Shown here: piece by piece, positions 8,371 through 15,935 of the stretch | Layout of the letters: the number at the start of each line of letters is the position of its first letter | Position numbering within the stretch: position 1 is the stretch's first letter | Assembly (NCBI GenBank): GCA_937974625.1 | Contig: CALJVJ010000207.1 | Span: 1 to 34,743 of the forward strand | Length of the DNA: 34,743 nt | Direction of reading: 5' to 3' | Source: an uncultured Saprospiraceae bacterium | GTDB lineage: Bacteria; Bacteroidota; Bacteroidia; Chitinophagales; Saprospiraceae | The notes under the pieces: model-generated | Databases searched by the model: none | Told to the model about the DNA's origin: nothing | Seen by the model: only the letters and a program-made list of their open reading frames with translations | Position numbers and translations under genes: made by a program

Positions 8371-10176
8371 ATGAATTACCCCATGATAAAGTTCTTTGTG
8401 ACTTTACTAATAATGCTTTTAAATAGCTCTCAAATAGCTGGACAATTAACAGGTAAGCTCACCTATTCACCTGAAGAAGAAACTTATTTAATTTCAGTAA
8501 TTCCAAATCAAACCTTATTAGCTCCTAAAAATATTACCAATACGGGACAAATTACTTTAAAAACTACCTCCGGCACCTTTAATATTACCGCTATCAATTC
8601 AATCACAGGCATTTGGAGTAAAGCCGCAACTATAAACAGTCCGATTGAATCTCCTTCCTTTGATTATCATGTATTTATTTTGGGCACTCCTATTACGAAT
8701 CCAAAAATTGAAGCAGGGACTCCTATTCCTTTATTTAGTTTCCAAAATAATAAGGAAGATTGCAATGGAAGTATTGAATTAATAGAAAACTTTTCTGATG
8801 CCTTTTGGCCGCCCAACTCCAATGATGTAAATATTGGCAACCAATTAACTGTACTAGGTTTTGGGTTTGATAATGCTTATGCGAATAATGATGAATTCGA
8901 TTCAAAAATCGAATGCCTTCAAAATTTAGCTTTAAAGTTAGTTGTCGATACCTTAAAGTGTTCGGCTGATAGTACTACCTTTTCTATTGAAATTTTAAGC
9001 GGTGAATTACCTTTTATTTATACGCTTACTTTAGAAAACGGAAATCATTTTAAGGATAGTTTGACTCAAATTAATACCACACAATTACTAAAACTTCCTA
9101 TTGGGAATCATTCCTTAACAGGTTTTGACCAATCCACTAGGTTCACCCAAATGATAACTATTAATAGCCCACCCCCTTTACGGATAGATATTCTGGAAAA
9201 AGAAAATATAAGCTGCCATCATCCAACAGGTACAATTTTAGTCCAAGGTTCAGGTGGTTTAGCGAATAGTTTTCAATATAATTGGTCCAATGGAGCCATT
9301 GGTCCTCAATTAAATCAATTACTGCAAGGATTTTATGAAGTAACCTTAACGGACTTAAATAATTGTTCTACTATTAAGTCCATTTTTATTGAAGAGTTGC
9401 CTAAGTTGCGCATTGACTCTATAGAAATGTATCCGCCTACGTGCAATGGAGCGCAAGATGGTATTATAGAAATGGTCGGTATCTCTCATGGCACTCCTCC
9501 TTTTCAATATGCAATAGCTGATAAACCATTTCAAAAAGATAATTATTTTGATAATTTGCCAGGAGGTACTTACCAAGTTTATGTCACTGATGCTGAAAAT
9601 TGTGTGACAACAAATCGGGTGACTTTATATGACCCAGATAAATTAGGTATTACTAATATCCAAAAAGACACTTTTTTGAAGAAAGGGGAACAACTTCATT
9701 TGAAGCCAATTATCAAATATGATGGTCCTCTAAGCTACGATTGGACTCCAAAGACCTACCTTTCCTGCTCGGATTGTCCTAATCCGATAACCAAACCTAG
9801 CCAAACGATAACCTATCAACTTATCGTAAGCAATCTCTTGGGCTGTGAAGCAAGTATAGAAAATACAATTAATGTGCTAGATAAAACACCTATTTACCTA
9901 CCAAATATATTTAAACCTACGTCAAATGGGGATAATAAGCACTTTACAGTCTTTATTGGCCCTACTATCCAGCAGATAAAGGAGTTTCAAATTTTTAACC
10001 GTTGGGGACAATTAATTTATACGGTCGATAAGGTAGCTCCGAATCAAAATATATCGTGGGATGGCTATTATAAAGGCAAAATAGCTGAATCGGACATATA
10101 TATATATGTAGTGGTGGTATTATTGAAGAATAATAAGACAGAAATATTTAAAGGCGATTTTTTTCTAAATAAATGA
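8371..10176 (+). CDS. Surface protein: novel N-domain, SprB-like repeats, T9SS type B tail
   Basis: With the ATG at 8371 the product has 601 residues and begins with a signal-peptide-like segment (MIKFFVTLLIMLLNSSQIAG). The frame is open upstream to a TTG at 8284, but that would bury the signal peptide, so 8371 (or ATG 8383) is preferred. The first ~170 residues carry the domain shared with the products at 3951 and 14832 (NITNTGQITLKTTSGTFN, SFDYHVFILG, PIPLFSFQNN, VNIGNQLTVLGFGFDNAY). SprB-like repeats follow, for example NSFQYNWSNGAIGPQLNQ and YQVYVTDAENC. The C-terminus is a CHU_C/T9SS type B domain (YLPNIFKPTSNGDNKHF, FQIFNRWGQLIYTV). It is divergent from its larger relative across the foldback element, and probably surface-exposed. 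Confidence 0.85.
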   Translation: MNYPMIKFFVTLLIMLLNSSQIAGQLTGKLTYSPEEETYLISVIPNQTLLAPKNITNTGQITLKTTSGTFNITAINSITGIWSKAATINSPIESPSFDYHVFILGTPITNPKIEAGTPIPLFSFQNNKEDCNGSIELIENFSDAFWPPNSNDVNIGNQLTVLGFGFDNAYANNDEFDSKIECLQNLALKLVVDTLKCSADSTTFSIEILSGELPFIYTLTLENGNHFKDSLTQINTTQLLKLPIGNHSLTGFDQSTRFTQMITINSPPPLRIDILEKENISCHHPTGTILVQGSGGLANSFQYNWSNGAIGPQLNQLLQGFYEVTLTDLNNCSTIKSIFIEELPKLRIDSIEMYPPTCNGAQDGIIEMVGISHGTPPFQYAIADKPFQKDNYFDNLPGGTYQVYVTDAENCVTTNRVTLYDPDKLGITNIQKDTFLKKGEQLHLKPIIKYDGPLSYDWTPKTYLSCSDCPNPITKPSQTITYQLIVSNLLGCEASIENTINVLDKTPIYLPNIFKPTSNGDNKHFTVFIGPTIQQIKEFQIFNRWGQLIYTVDKVAPNQNISWDGYYKGKIAESDIYIYVVVVLLKNNKTEIFKGDFFLNK

Positions 10177-10611
10177 TTTAAAAGTCCGCTTCCGAAAGCT
10201 GGTCACAAATACTACTCAATTTTCTTAAAATCCTAGGTATTTCCTCAATTAGTTGAAATTTACCAAATTCGCATTAGATAATAATCCAACCTAAAAGACA
10301 TTAATTTTCAATACTTTAATCGCTATTTTCTATTTCCCAACTATAATTTGTCCAAATATTACTCCGTAAATCAACCTAGTCACAGACTTGCCAAAGTTTT
10401 AGGTTTTTAAAATTATTTTCGTGTTTTTTCCTCTTTTTTTGCATTTTTCTTTGCATATAACCTCAAAACACCTGCATCTTTGAATTGTCGCTAAAAAAAT
10501 ACCTTCCTTTAATATTTGTGACAAGCATTTTCCTCCTTTTCTTTCCTCCCTGCATTTTTTCTTAAATACAAAACTAGCGTTTCTCCTCCCAGCGTTTCAA
10601 ATACCATCAGC
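10177..10611. other. Non-coding stretch, pyrimidine-rich in its second half
   Basis: No gene was found. Between about 10415 and 10570 the plus strand is dominated by T and C runs broken by GCAT. No complete promoter pair was recognised; AATATTTG near 10512 is one mismatch from the -7 box and about 100 bases before the next ATG. Confidence 0.4.
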
Positions 10612-11115
10612 ATGACATACTTTAACTTAATCAGAATCATCGCTTTCTCTTTCTTAATTACTTTAGTTGCTTGTGGTAAAGAGGAGCAAATTCAATTAAA
10701 TAAAGAATACCAAGGTGTTGAAGCTGAATTATGGAGTTATTTTGAAAAGTTTGAAGCAGAAGCTGCGGAAAGAGGAATGGCTATAGATTTAGCAACTGCA
10801 GGTATTACAGGGTCTATCGAAAAAATCCATGCACATGGGACTGTTGGTTTATGTAACCACCGATTAGACCAACCTAACCATGTAGTTATTGATATTGATT
10901 TTTGGACTACAGCAAGCGACAATGCTAAGGAAATGATAATTTTTCATGAATTAGGTCACTGTTACCTGGAACGAGGTCATAATGATGCAAAGAATAGTGA
11001 TGGTACTTGTGCAAGTATAATGAGAAGCGGCCGAGGAGGATGCATTGATTTTTATACAAGCGCCAATAAAAATGATTACTTAAATGAACTATACACTGAA
11101 GGAAGTTCAAACTAA
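10612..11115 (+). CDS. Lipoprotein with a zinc-metalloprotease-like HExxH motif
   Basis: This 167-residue protein has a short signal ending in a lipobox (LVAC, Cys21), so it should be lipidated and outer-membrane associated. Residues 112-123 read HELGHCYLERGH: a HExxH zinc site (His112, Glu113, His116) with a third possible ligand at His123. SIMRSG at 136-141 resembles the Met-turn that follows the metzincin zinc helix. In classical metzincins (HExxHxxGxxH) the third histidine is one residue closer, so this is a variant class known from Bacteroidota lipoproteins. Cys81, Cys117, Cys133 and Cys144 may form disulfides. It is probably a small extracytoplasmic peptidase; substrate unknown. A repeat-filled 3' region and terminator follow. 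Confidence 0.72.
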   Translation: MTYFNLIRIIAFSFLITLVACGKEEQIQLNKEYQGVEAELWSYFEKFEAEAAERGMAIDLATAGITGSIEKIHAHGTVGLCNHRLDQPNHVVIDIDFWTTASDNAKEMIIFHELGHCYLERGHNDAKNSDGTCASIMRSGRGGCIDFYTSANKNDYLNELYTEGSSN

Positions 11116-11130
11116 ACATAAAGCAAAAAA

Positions 11131-11490
11131 CAAACACTACAGACACTAAGCTAAAAACAAAAACACTTTTCGAACATTGCAAAACTATTTTAGAACAAAA
11201 AACAAACACTTTTTAAACACCATTGACTAATTAGAACAAAAACTTTTACAAAACAATTAACAAACACTTCAAACACTTCAAACACTAAGCTAAAAACAAA
11301 AACACTTTTCGAACATTGCAAAACTATTTCAGAACAAAAAACAAACACTTTTTTAAACACTATTGATTAGATAAAAACAAAAATTTTTACAAAAACAATT
11401 AACAAATACTTCAAACACTAGGCTAAAAACAAAAACACTTTTTAAACATTGTAAAGACTATTTCAGAACAAAAAATAAACACTAAGAACA
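11131..11490 (+). repeat. Tandem repeat, about 2.6 copies of a 133-139 bp unit, nearly G-free
   Basis: The word ACACTAAGCTAAAAACAAAA starts at 11143 and 11282, and a variant with ACACTAGGC at 11415, giving periods of 139 and 133 bases. The first ~70 bases of copies 1 and 2 differ at one or two positions. Each unit itself looks like three degenerate ~40-base subunits of the form A-rich, CAC, T-run, AACAtt. The plus strand is almost only A, C and T-runs. The array begins 16 bases after the protease-like gene stop and ends just before its terminator, so it should be transcribed as a 3' UTR. Confidence 0.85.
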
Positions 11491-11493
11491 CAA

Positions 11494-11530
11494 AAAGAGC
11501 GTATCCCACGGGATATGCTCTTTCTTTTTT
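11494..11530 (+). terminator. Intrinsic terminator after the repeat array
   Basis: AAAGAGCGTATCCC (11494-11507) pairs with GGGATATGCTCTTT (11510-11523) with a single G-U pair, and a T-rich tail (TTTCTTTTTT) follows. It is the first terminator after the gene at 10612. Confidence 0.75.
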
Positions 11531-11620
11531 AGCTACTTAAATTCAGCCAATTAATTATTTCAAATAGTCTTTAATCAATAGTGTTCATTCTAAAATAAGT
11601 CGTATGAAAAGAAGTACCGT

Positions 11621-11646
11621 AGCACTCCAAGTGCTGGCGTTACTTT
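11621..11646. repeat. Short palindrome followed by GGCGTTACTTTT
   Basis: AGCACT, CCA, AGTGCT (11621-11635) form a perfect 6-bp stem, then GGCGTTACTTTT. The tail GCGTTACTT is the same as the one after the palindrome at 3331, although the palindromic part differs. It lies just beyond the stop of the minus-strand gene at 11664. Confidence 0.4.
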
Positions 11647-11663
11647 TCAGTTCGGAATAAAGC

Positions 11664-12179
11664 CTAATTATCTTTCTTTTTAATTTCTTTAGATAAAACT
11701 GTCCCTTTTTTCTTTTTCTCTTCGTATTCTTTTCGTCGTTTTTCTGTATAAAAATCAGCTACTTTTTTAACTTCTAAAGGGTTTTTATTCAAATATCGAT
11801 GATAGGCGGTAATCAAAACTTTAGCTTGGTCATCTGGATGATTCGCTCCTATTTTTTTTAGATGATGAGACAATCGAGAACCTTCATAAAATCCCCAATT
11901 ATGAATAATCCAACGTCCTAAACTAAAATGTAATTTAGTAACTGCCACTTCCTCAGGCACTCCTCTAAATGCTGTCTTTGCATCTCTAGGGGTTAATTTA
12001 TTCAATTGTGCTATAGCATCAGGAACGTCTTTTGGAATATATACGCCATAAAGTCTTTCCTTTTTAATACGCTTATTATAATTCTTTTGAAATTGCTCCT
12101 CCTTTGAAAGCGATTCTTGTGCTTTCAAAGATGGACTGATTAACGCAAACACAAATAAGCACAAAATTAATTTTTTCAT
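11664..12179 (-). CDS. Exported DUF6794-like protein of unknown function
   Basis: This 171-residue protein has a signal peptide (about 1-20, LKA before Q21). The body carries GVYIPKDVPDAIAQLNKL (45-62), and LHFSLGRWIIHNWGFYEGSR (83-102) followed by HHLKKIGANHPDDQAKVLITAYHRYL split over 105-130. This pattern of an early YIP...QLN segment, a GRWxxxNWG...GSRL segment and a PDD...YHRYL segment resembles the domain catalogued as DUF6794. The last ~35 residues are very rich in Lys and Glu and probably disordered. No catalytic site is evident, and the role is unknown. The family name rests on my recall of the motif pattern. Confidence 0.65.
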   Translation of the reverse strand: MKKLILCLFVFALISPSLKAQESLSKEEQFQKNYNKRIKKERLYGVYIPKDVPDAIAQLNKLTPRDAKTAFRGVPEEVAVTKLHFSLGRWIIHNWGFYEGSRLSHHLKKIGANHPDDQAKVLITAYHRYLNKNPLEVKKVADFYTEKRRKEYEEKKKKGTVLSKEIKKKDN

Positions 12180-12238
12180 CTAGGCTTTATTATAAGGTTA
12201 TTGTTTAGTATGATAATGGTAATCGTAACTATGAAAAA

Positions 12239-12246
12239 CAAAAATA
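12239..12246 (-). promoter_or_regulatory. Candidate -7 box (TATTTTTG) for the gene ending at 11664
   Basis: Read on the minus strand, TATTTTTG fits TAnnTTTG and lies about 60 bases before the ATG at 12179. There is no matching -33 box. Confidence 0.3.
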
Positions 12247-12309
12247 GCCTTTTAATTATTGCTCCATCCTCACTATTAACGGAAGTATAACAAATGCAAA
12301 AAAATTTAA

Positions 12310-12777
12310 CTACCGTTCTTTTTTCCATTGTTCAATAATTTTCATTCCTTCCTCTAGCTTAATCTTATAGTATTTTTGCATAGCTTTTGCATCAAAATCA
12401 TTCAATGTTCCTCCTTTTTCAATATGCAGCTTAAAAACTTCTCCACTCGCATAAGTAGAGGCGGCAGCATATAATCCTACTACTACCCCACCAACCATTG
12501 TACCAACTCCTGGAATCAATTTTAATAAGGACCTAGTTCCCATCGCATATACTCTTGCGGCGGTAGAGCCAACTAAAGCATTGAGCAGCGCTCTTAACTG
12601 CGCTTCTTCAAATTTTAGATGGTATAATTTGCATAATCGTCTCGTCAATTCCATTTGAACGGCCGTATTTGCCATAATATCCAATCCTAAAATTGGAATC
12701 ATTCCAGAGCCTAAACTATAGAGGGTATGCTCTTTAATCAAATTACTTGCTTCAAGACTGTAATTTTTCTTAGACAT
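12310..12777 (-). CDS. DUF697/YcjF-like membrane-associated protein
   Basis: This 155-residue protein has no cleavable signal. Two hydrophobic Gly-rich segments, about 20-40 (GSGMIPILGLDIMANTAV) and 84-112 (LKLIPGVGTMVGGVVVGL), flank a helical part with ELTRRLCKLYHLKFEEAQLR. This layout is typical of the DUF697/YcjF family, found alone or fused behind small GTPases in stress-related membrane proteins. The C-terminus is charged helix (AKAMQKYYKIKLEEGMKII). No GTPase gene is adjacent. The function is unknown; a role at the inner membrane is an inference from the segments. A TAnnTTTG box lies shortly upstream. Confidence 0.7.
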   Translation of the reverse strand: MSKKNYSLEASNLIKEHTLYSLGSGMIPILGLDIMANTAVQMELTRRLCKLYHLKFEEAQLRALLNALVGSTAARVYAMGTRSLLKLIPGVGTMVGGVVVGLYAAASTYASGEVFKLHIEKGGTLNDFDAKAMQKYYKIKLEEGMKIIEQWKKER

Positions 12778-12793
12778 GGTTTTATGTTTTAGA

Positions 12794-12801
12794 CAAAAAT
12801 A
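12794..12801 (-). promoter_or_regulatory. Candidate -7 box (TATTTTTG) for the DUF697-like gene
   Basis: On the minus strand TATTTTTG matches TAnnTTTG 16 bases before the ATG at 12777, which would give a very short leader. No -33 TTTG is seen at the usual distance. Confidence 0.35.
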
Positions 12802-12901
12802 ATGCTTTTTGATAAGCTGTTAATGAATATCCGTTTCAGATTTGTAATCAAACAACTGTCAATCCTATATTAAGACGAGCTGGTTACGGATTTGTAACAA
12901 T

Positions 12902-14041
12902 CTATTCCTTATTTTCAATATTTATTAGCACGGTCAATTTTTCAAATTCAGTTGTCGATAGTCCTATCTTTTTGTTTTTTATATAAACGTTTTTTTCTTG
13001 ATGACCATATATTTTTCCATTAAAATTAAAATAAATCCAGCTTATCCAATCTTTGTTTCCTCTTTCTGGTCCCGCTTTATAGTTCAATAAATGAAGGTCT
13101 TTTAAAATCAATACAACTTGCTCTTTAGAAAATGAAAAATACTCTGTTAATGACCCTATTTTCATTTGTTGGTTAACATACTTTTGTTTGAAAAAAGTCT
13201 CTAAAAAAGCAAATCCTTTAATTTCAAAAAGAGGGGTCATTTGAATGTTTAAATAAAAATTTTTCAGGTCTTGTTCTATTTCTTTTAACCTAATTTCTAA
13301 CTTTCTAGATGTCAACCCAATTTTATAAAATCGTTGATGGTCGGCAATTACTTCGATAAAATATAAATCAAATTGATTAAAATAGGCCAAATCCTTTTGG
13401 AAAAGGTTCATTTTATTTGCAATTTCCTTAAAGTCATAGCTTGTCTGATGGTATTTCTTTAAAAATTTAACAGCAGGTTCAAAGATAGCCGCATAATAAT
13501 ATTCATATTTATCATTCGCTAATTCAGAAAAAGTACAAGTATGCTTACCATCTGTATAAGTCGGTGGCAATTCGGAAGACCTAATTAAATGAAAATCTGG
13601 AAAAGGAGCTATCGTCTGATTCATAAAACGGTCTACTTGTTTCCTTACTTCTTTTACCTGCCCCGTTTTATCCGATGTCAATAATAATTTAAGTGTATCA
13701 TGTAGCGCTGGAATGATGGTTACTTCGCCTGCATTTCTTAGGTGAAATTCTTGATGCGCTTGCTGCAATTTACTAAAATAACCATTAATTTTTGTTAGTT
13801 TTTGCTGCGCATAAACAGACAAGGGCAAACTAATTGGTAGTCTTCCAGCTAGTCCAAAAAAATGTCCAGCATAATGCGCTATACACCCTACTCCACTATG
13901 TGCAAAATGATGTCTTTTTATTCTTCCCTTTTTAGCTATCAGCGGCTGTTTACAATATGGACAGCAAACATCCGTCCGACCAGATTTTATCTCAGAAATA
14001 TGAATAAATTTACCTTCAAAAATACCAAATGGTAATCTCAT
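12902..14041 (-). CDS. CoiA-like zinc-ribbon protein with C-terminal T5orf172/GIY-YIG-like domain
   Basis: This protein has 379 residues. The N-terminus carries a treble-clef-like zinc motif as in competence protein CoiA: CCPYCKQPLIAKKGRIKRHH (26-45) followed by FAHSG. The middle (60-220) is predicted helical and unassigned. Residues 226-305 match the pattern of the T5orf172/MUG113 branch of GIY-YIG folds: YFIEV (227-231) and FYKIGLT (238-244) stand for the GIY and YIG strands, Arg246 and Arg251 follow, then Glu281 in LETFFKQKY, and TEYF (299-302) takes the place of the usual GEWF. Both parts suggest action on nucleic acid. Catalysis is unproven, since this branch often has divergent active sites. 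The gene is divergent from a pentapeptide-repeat gene, 80 bases apart. Confidence 0.75.
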   Translation of the reverse strand: MRLPFGIFEGKFIHISEIKSGRTDVCCPYCKQPLIAKKGRIKRHHFAHSGVGCIAHYAGHFFGLAGRLPISLPLSVYAQQKLTKINGYFSKLQQAHQEFHLRNAGEVTIIPALHDTLKLLLTSDKTGQVKEVRKQVDRFMNQTIAPFPDFHLIRSSELPPTYTDGKHTCTFSELANDKYEYYYAAIFEPAVKFLKKYHQTSYDFKEIANKMNLFQKDLAYFNQFDLYFIEVIADHQRFYKIGLTSRKLEIRLKEIEQDLKNFYLNIQMTPLFEIKGFAFLETFFKQKYVNQQMKIGSLTEYFSFSKEQVVLILKDLHLLNYKAGPERGNKDWISWIYFNFNGKIYGHQEKNVYIKNKKIGLSTTEFEKLTVLINIENKE

Positions 14042-14121
14042 AGATTAGGTTAAGAATTGCTTTATTACTACTAAAATAGTATTATTGAGTCGACAATAGT
14101 CTTTTTCAAAATTAATAATTT

Positions 14122-14697
14122 ATGAGTCAACATTTTATCGACGACCTTACATTTAATGGCAAAGATTTTTCCCTACTTGGTTTACAGAAGGGAAATTATG
14201 AAAATTGTCAATTTATTGATTGCCAATTTAAAGAATTGCGTTTGTCTTACTTCAATTTTATTGATTGTCAATTTGAAAATTGCGATTTCAGCAATGCAAA
14301 ATTAACCGAAACAGGACTTAGAAACGTTGAATTTTTAAATTGTAAATTAATCGGTATTCGATTTGATGGATGTAATGATTTTTTGTTTGCCGCTAAATTT
14401 GAGGGTTGCAGATTGGATTATTCTTCCTTCCTACAAGTCAAAGCACAAAAAACTGACTTTCTAAATTGCTCCTTACTGGAAGTTGATTTCTCAGAAACGA
14501 ACCTTGAAGGGGTTTCTTTTGAAAATTCTGATTTATCGAACGCGGTGTTTGAGGCAACCAATTTAAAAAACGCTGATTTTAGTAATGCCTACTCCTTTTC
14601 CATTGACCCTAGTAAAAATCAGGTAGAAAAAGCTAAATTTTCGAAAAATAATTTAGCAGGATTACTAAATAAATATAATTTAGACCTAAAATCCTAA
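14122..14697 (+). CDS. Pentapeptide-repeat protein
   Basis: This 191-residue protein consists almost entirely of five-residue repeats with Phe or Leu at the centre: NCQFIDCQF, NFIDCQFENCDFSNAKL, VEFLNCKLIGIRF, ADFSNA. Such repeats wind into a right-handed quadrilateral beta-helix. The many Cys-x-Phe turns and the length are close to those of Qnr/MfpA-like proteins, which mimic DNA and bind gyrase, but many pentapeptide proteins have other roles. The last ~25 residues (SKNNLAGLLNKYNLDLKS) form a C-terminal helix of the kind that makes dimers in that group. There is no signal peptide, so it is cytoplasmic. It faces the CoiA/GIY-YIG-like gene. Confidence 0.85.
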   Translation: MSQHFIDDLTFNGKDFSLLGLQKGNYENCQFIDCQFKELRLSYFNFIDCQFENCDFSNAKLTETGLRNVEFLNCKLIGIRFDGCNDFLFAAKFEGCRLDYSSFLQVKAQKTDFLNCSLLEVDFSETNLEGVSFENSDLSNAVFEATNLKNADFSNAYSFSIDPSKNQVEKAKFSKNNLAGLLNKYNLDLKS

Positions 14698-14706
14698 TTT
14701 TGGCGT

Positions 14707-14714
14707 TATTTTTG
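14707..14714 (+). promoter_or_regulatory. Possible -7 box (TATTTTTG) before the T9SS protein gene
   Basis: TATTTTTG matches TAnnTTTG directly after the pentapeptide gene stop and 117 bases before the ATG at 14832. There is no -33 box, so it may be chance in T-rich DNA. Confidence 0.2.
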
Positions 14715-14831
14715 CTCTATTGTAGTAACTATCCCTCCTATTTTAAATTACCTTATCTCCCGTATAATTCCCCTTATTTTCCCTCTATTGAGATTTATCT
14801 CACTTACTTACAATTAAAAAACACTTGAATT

Positions 14832-15923
14832 ATGCGAACGCTAGTAGTCCTGTTATTACTATTTTTCAACACCTCTATCTTCGCTCAAATAAATTTTACA
14901 ATTGAGCAACAAGAAGATGGCGTCACTTACGTGGTAAAATTAAAACCAGAAAAATCATTTCCTTCTCCAATGAATATTACCAATACTGCTCAAATTAGTT
15001 TGGTAGTAGCAACTGGAGGTTTCCAACCAAGCAATATTCAAAGCTTTAAAGGAAATTGGCAAAACAATAATAATATTATTTCACCTGAATCTAATCCTAA
15101 AAAAGATTATTTAATCTTCAACTTAGTGGGACACATCAAGGATTTGGATTATGTAGAGGGAGAAGAAGTACCTATTTTTTCTTTTCAGAATACTGGAAAA
15201 GATACAGGTATACCAAGGTTTGTTGGAAAAAATGATGTTAAATTATTCAAGTCTAAAAAATTAAATATTGGCAATCAAATCTCTGTGCTTGGTGCTGGTT
15301 TTGTAAACGCTTATTCTGGTACTTACGATGAAGTGGAGGAAGGTCCAGAAGAAGAAGATACGCATATATTATATGGTAATGAAATCTTCGGCAATTTCGA
15401 TTTAGACTTAAATGTCAAAAAAGAAGGAATGATGCTCGAATGGTTAGCAGATAATAAAAACAATACCAAAAGGTTTGTGATTGAGAAATCTATGGATGGC
15501 GTAAATTTCGAGGCGATTAAGGTTATTACCGATAATTTTGAAAATGAGCTATCTGAAATAGATGAAGCACCAGATTATGGCACTAACTTTTATCGGGTCA
15601 AACAGCAATATAAAAATGGTGATTATAGATATTCTTCTATCCAATCTGAACCATTTTTAATTGATGACGCTGCTATCACTATTTACCCTAACCCAGTTAG
15701 AGATGTATTTAATTTAAAGGTCGGTCATTTTTCTAACCTTGAAGGGAATGTTCGGATATTTAATATGTCAGGAGCGGAAATGACTACTAGACCCTTAACT
15801 AAAGGAGATAAAAAAGTAACAGTTAATACGGCGGATTATCAAAATGGAATGTATATCCTTATTATTGAAGGAAGAAATAGAAAGATAGTAGAACGCCAAT
15901 TTGTGATTGAAAACAATCAATAG
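14832..15923 (+). CDS. Surface protein: novel N-domain with T9SS type A tail
   Basis: This 363-residue protein has a signal peptide (about 1-18, IFA before Q19). Residues ~20-165 are the domain shared with the products at 3951 and 8371 (NITNTAQISLVVATGGFQ, KKDYLIFNLVG, EVPIFSFQNTG, LNIGNQISVLGAGFVNAY). An acidic linker (YDEVEEGPEEEDTH) leads to a fibronectin-like segment typical of T9SS cargo (LEWLADNKNNTKRFVIEKS). The last ~80 residues are a type A sorting domain (ITIYPNPVRDVFNLKV, VRIFNMSGAEM, NGMYILIIEGRNRKIVERQF). It therefore shares its head with two type B-tail proteins but uses the other T9SS tail. A nested tandem repeat fills its 3' region. Confidence 0.86.
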   Translation: MRTLVVLLLLFFNTSIFAQINFTIEQQEDGVTYVVKLKPEKSFPSPMNITNTAQISLVVATGGFQPSNIQSFKGNWQNNNNIISPESNPKKDYLIFNLVGHIKDLDYVEGEEVPIFSFQNTGKDTGIPRFVGKNDVKLFKSKKLNIGNQISVLGAGFVNAYSGTYDEVEEGPEEEDTHILYGNEIFGNFDLDLNVKKEGMMLEWLADNKNNTKRFVIEKSMDGVNFEAIKVITDNFENELSEIDEAPDYGTNFYRVKQQYKNGDYRYSSIQSEPFLIDDAAITIYPNPVRDVFNLKVGHFSNLEGNVRIFNMSGAEMTTRPLTKGDKKVTVNTADYQNGMYILIIEGRNRKIVERQFVIENNQ

Positions 15924-15935
15924 TCCTCAAAGAGA

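Noticed and set aside
10925-11209. 94-codon minus-strand frame across the protease-like gene and repeat array
   Set aside because: It is antisense to a well-supported lipoprotein gene, and its composition comes from the repeat.
3331-11646. Integron attC sites, because palindromes end in a GTTACT-like tail
   Set aside because: No R/L box arrangement, no cassette structure, no integrase; dispersed REP-like repeats explain the data better.
12902-14697. Defence island
   Set aside because: Only one nuclease-like gene and one pentapeptide gene; no restriction, Abi, CBASS or retron components around them. Kept only as a speculative two-gene module.
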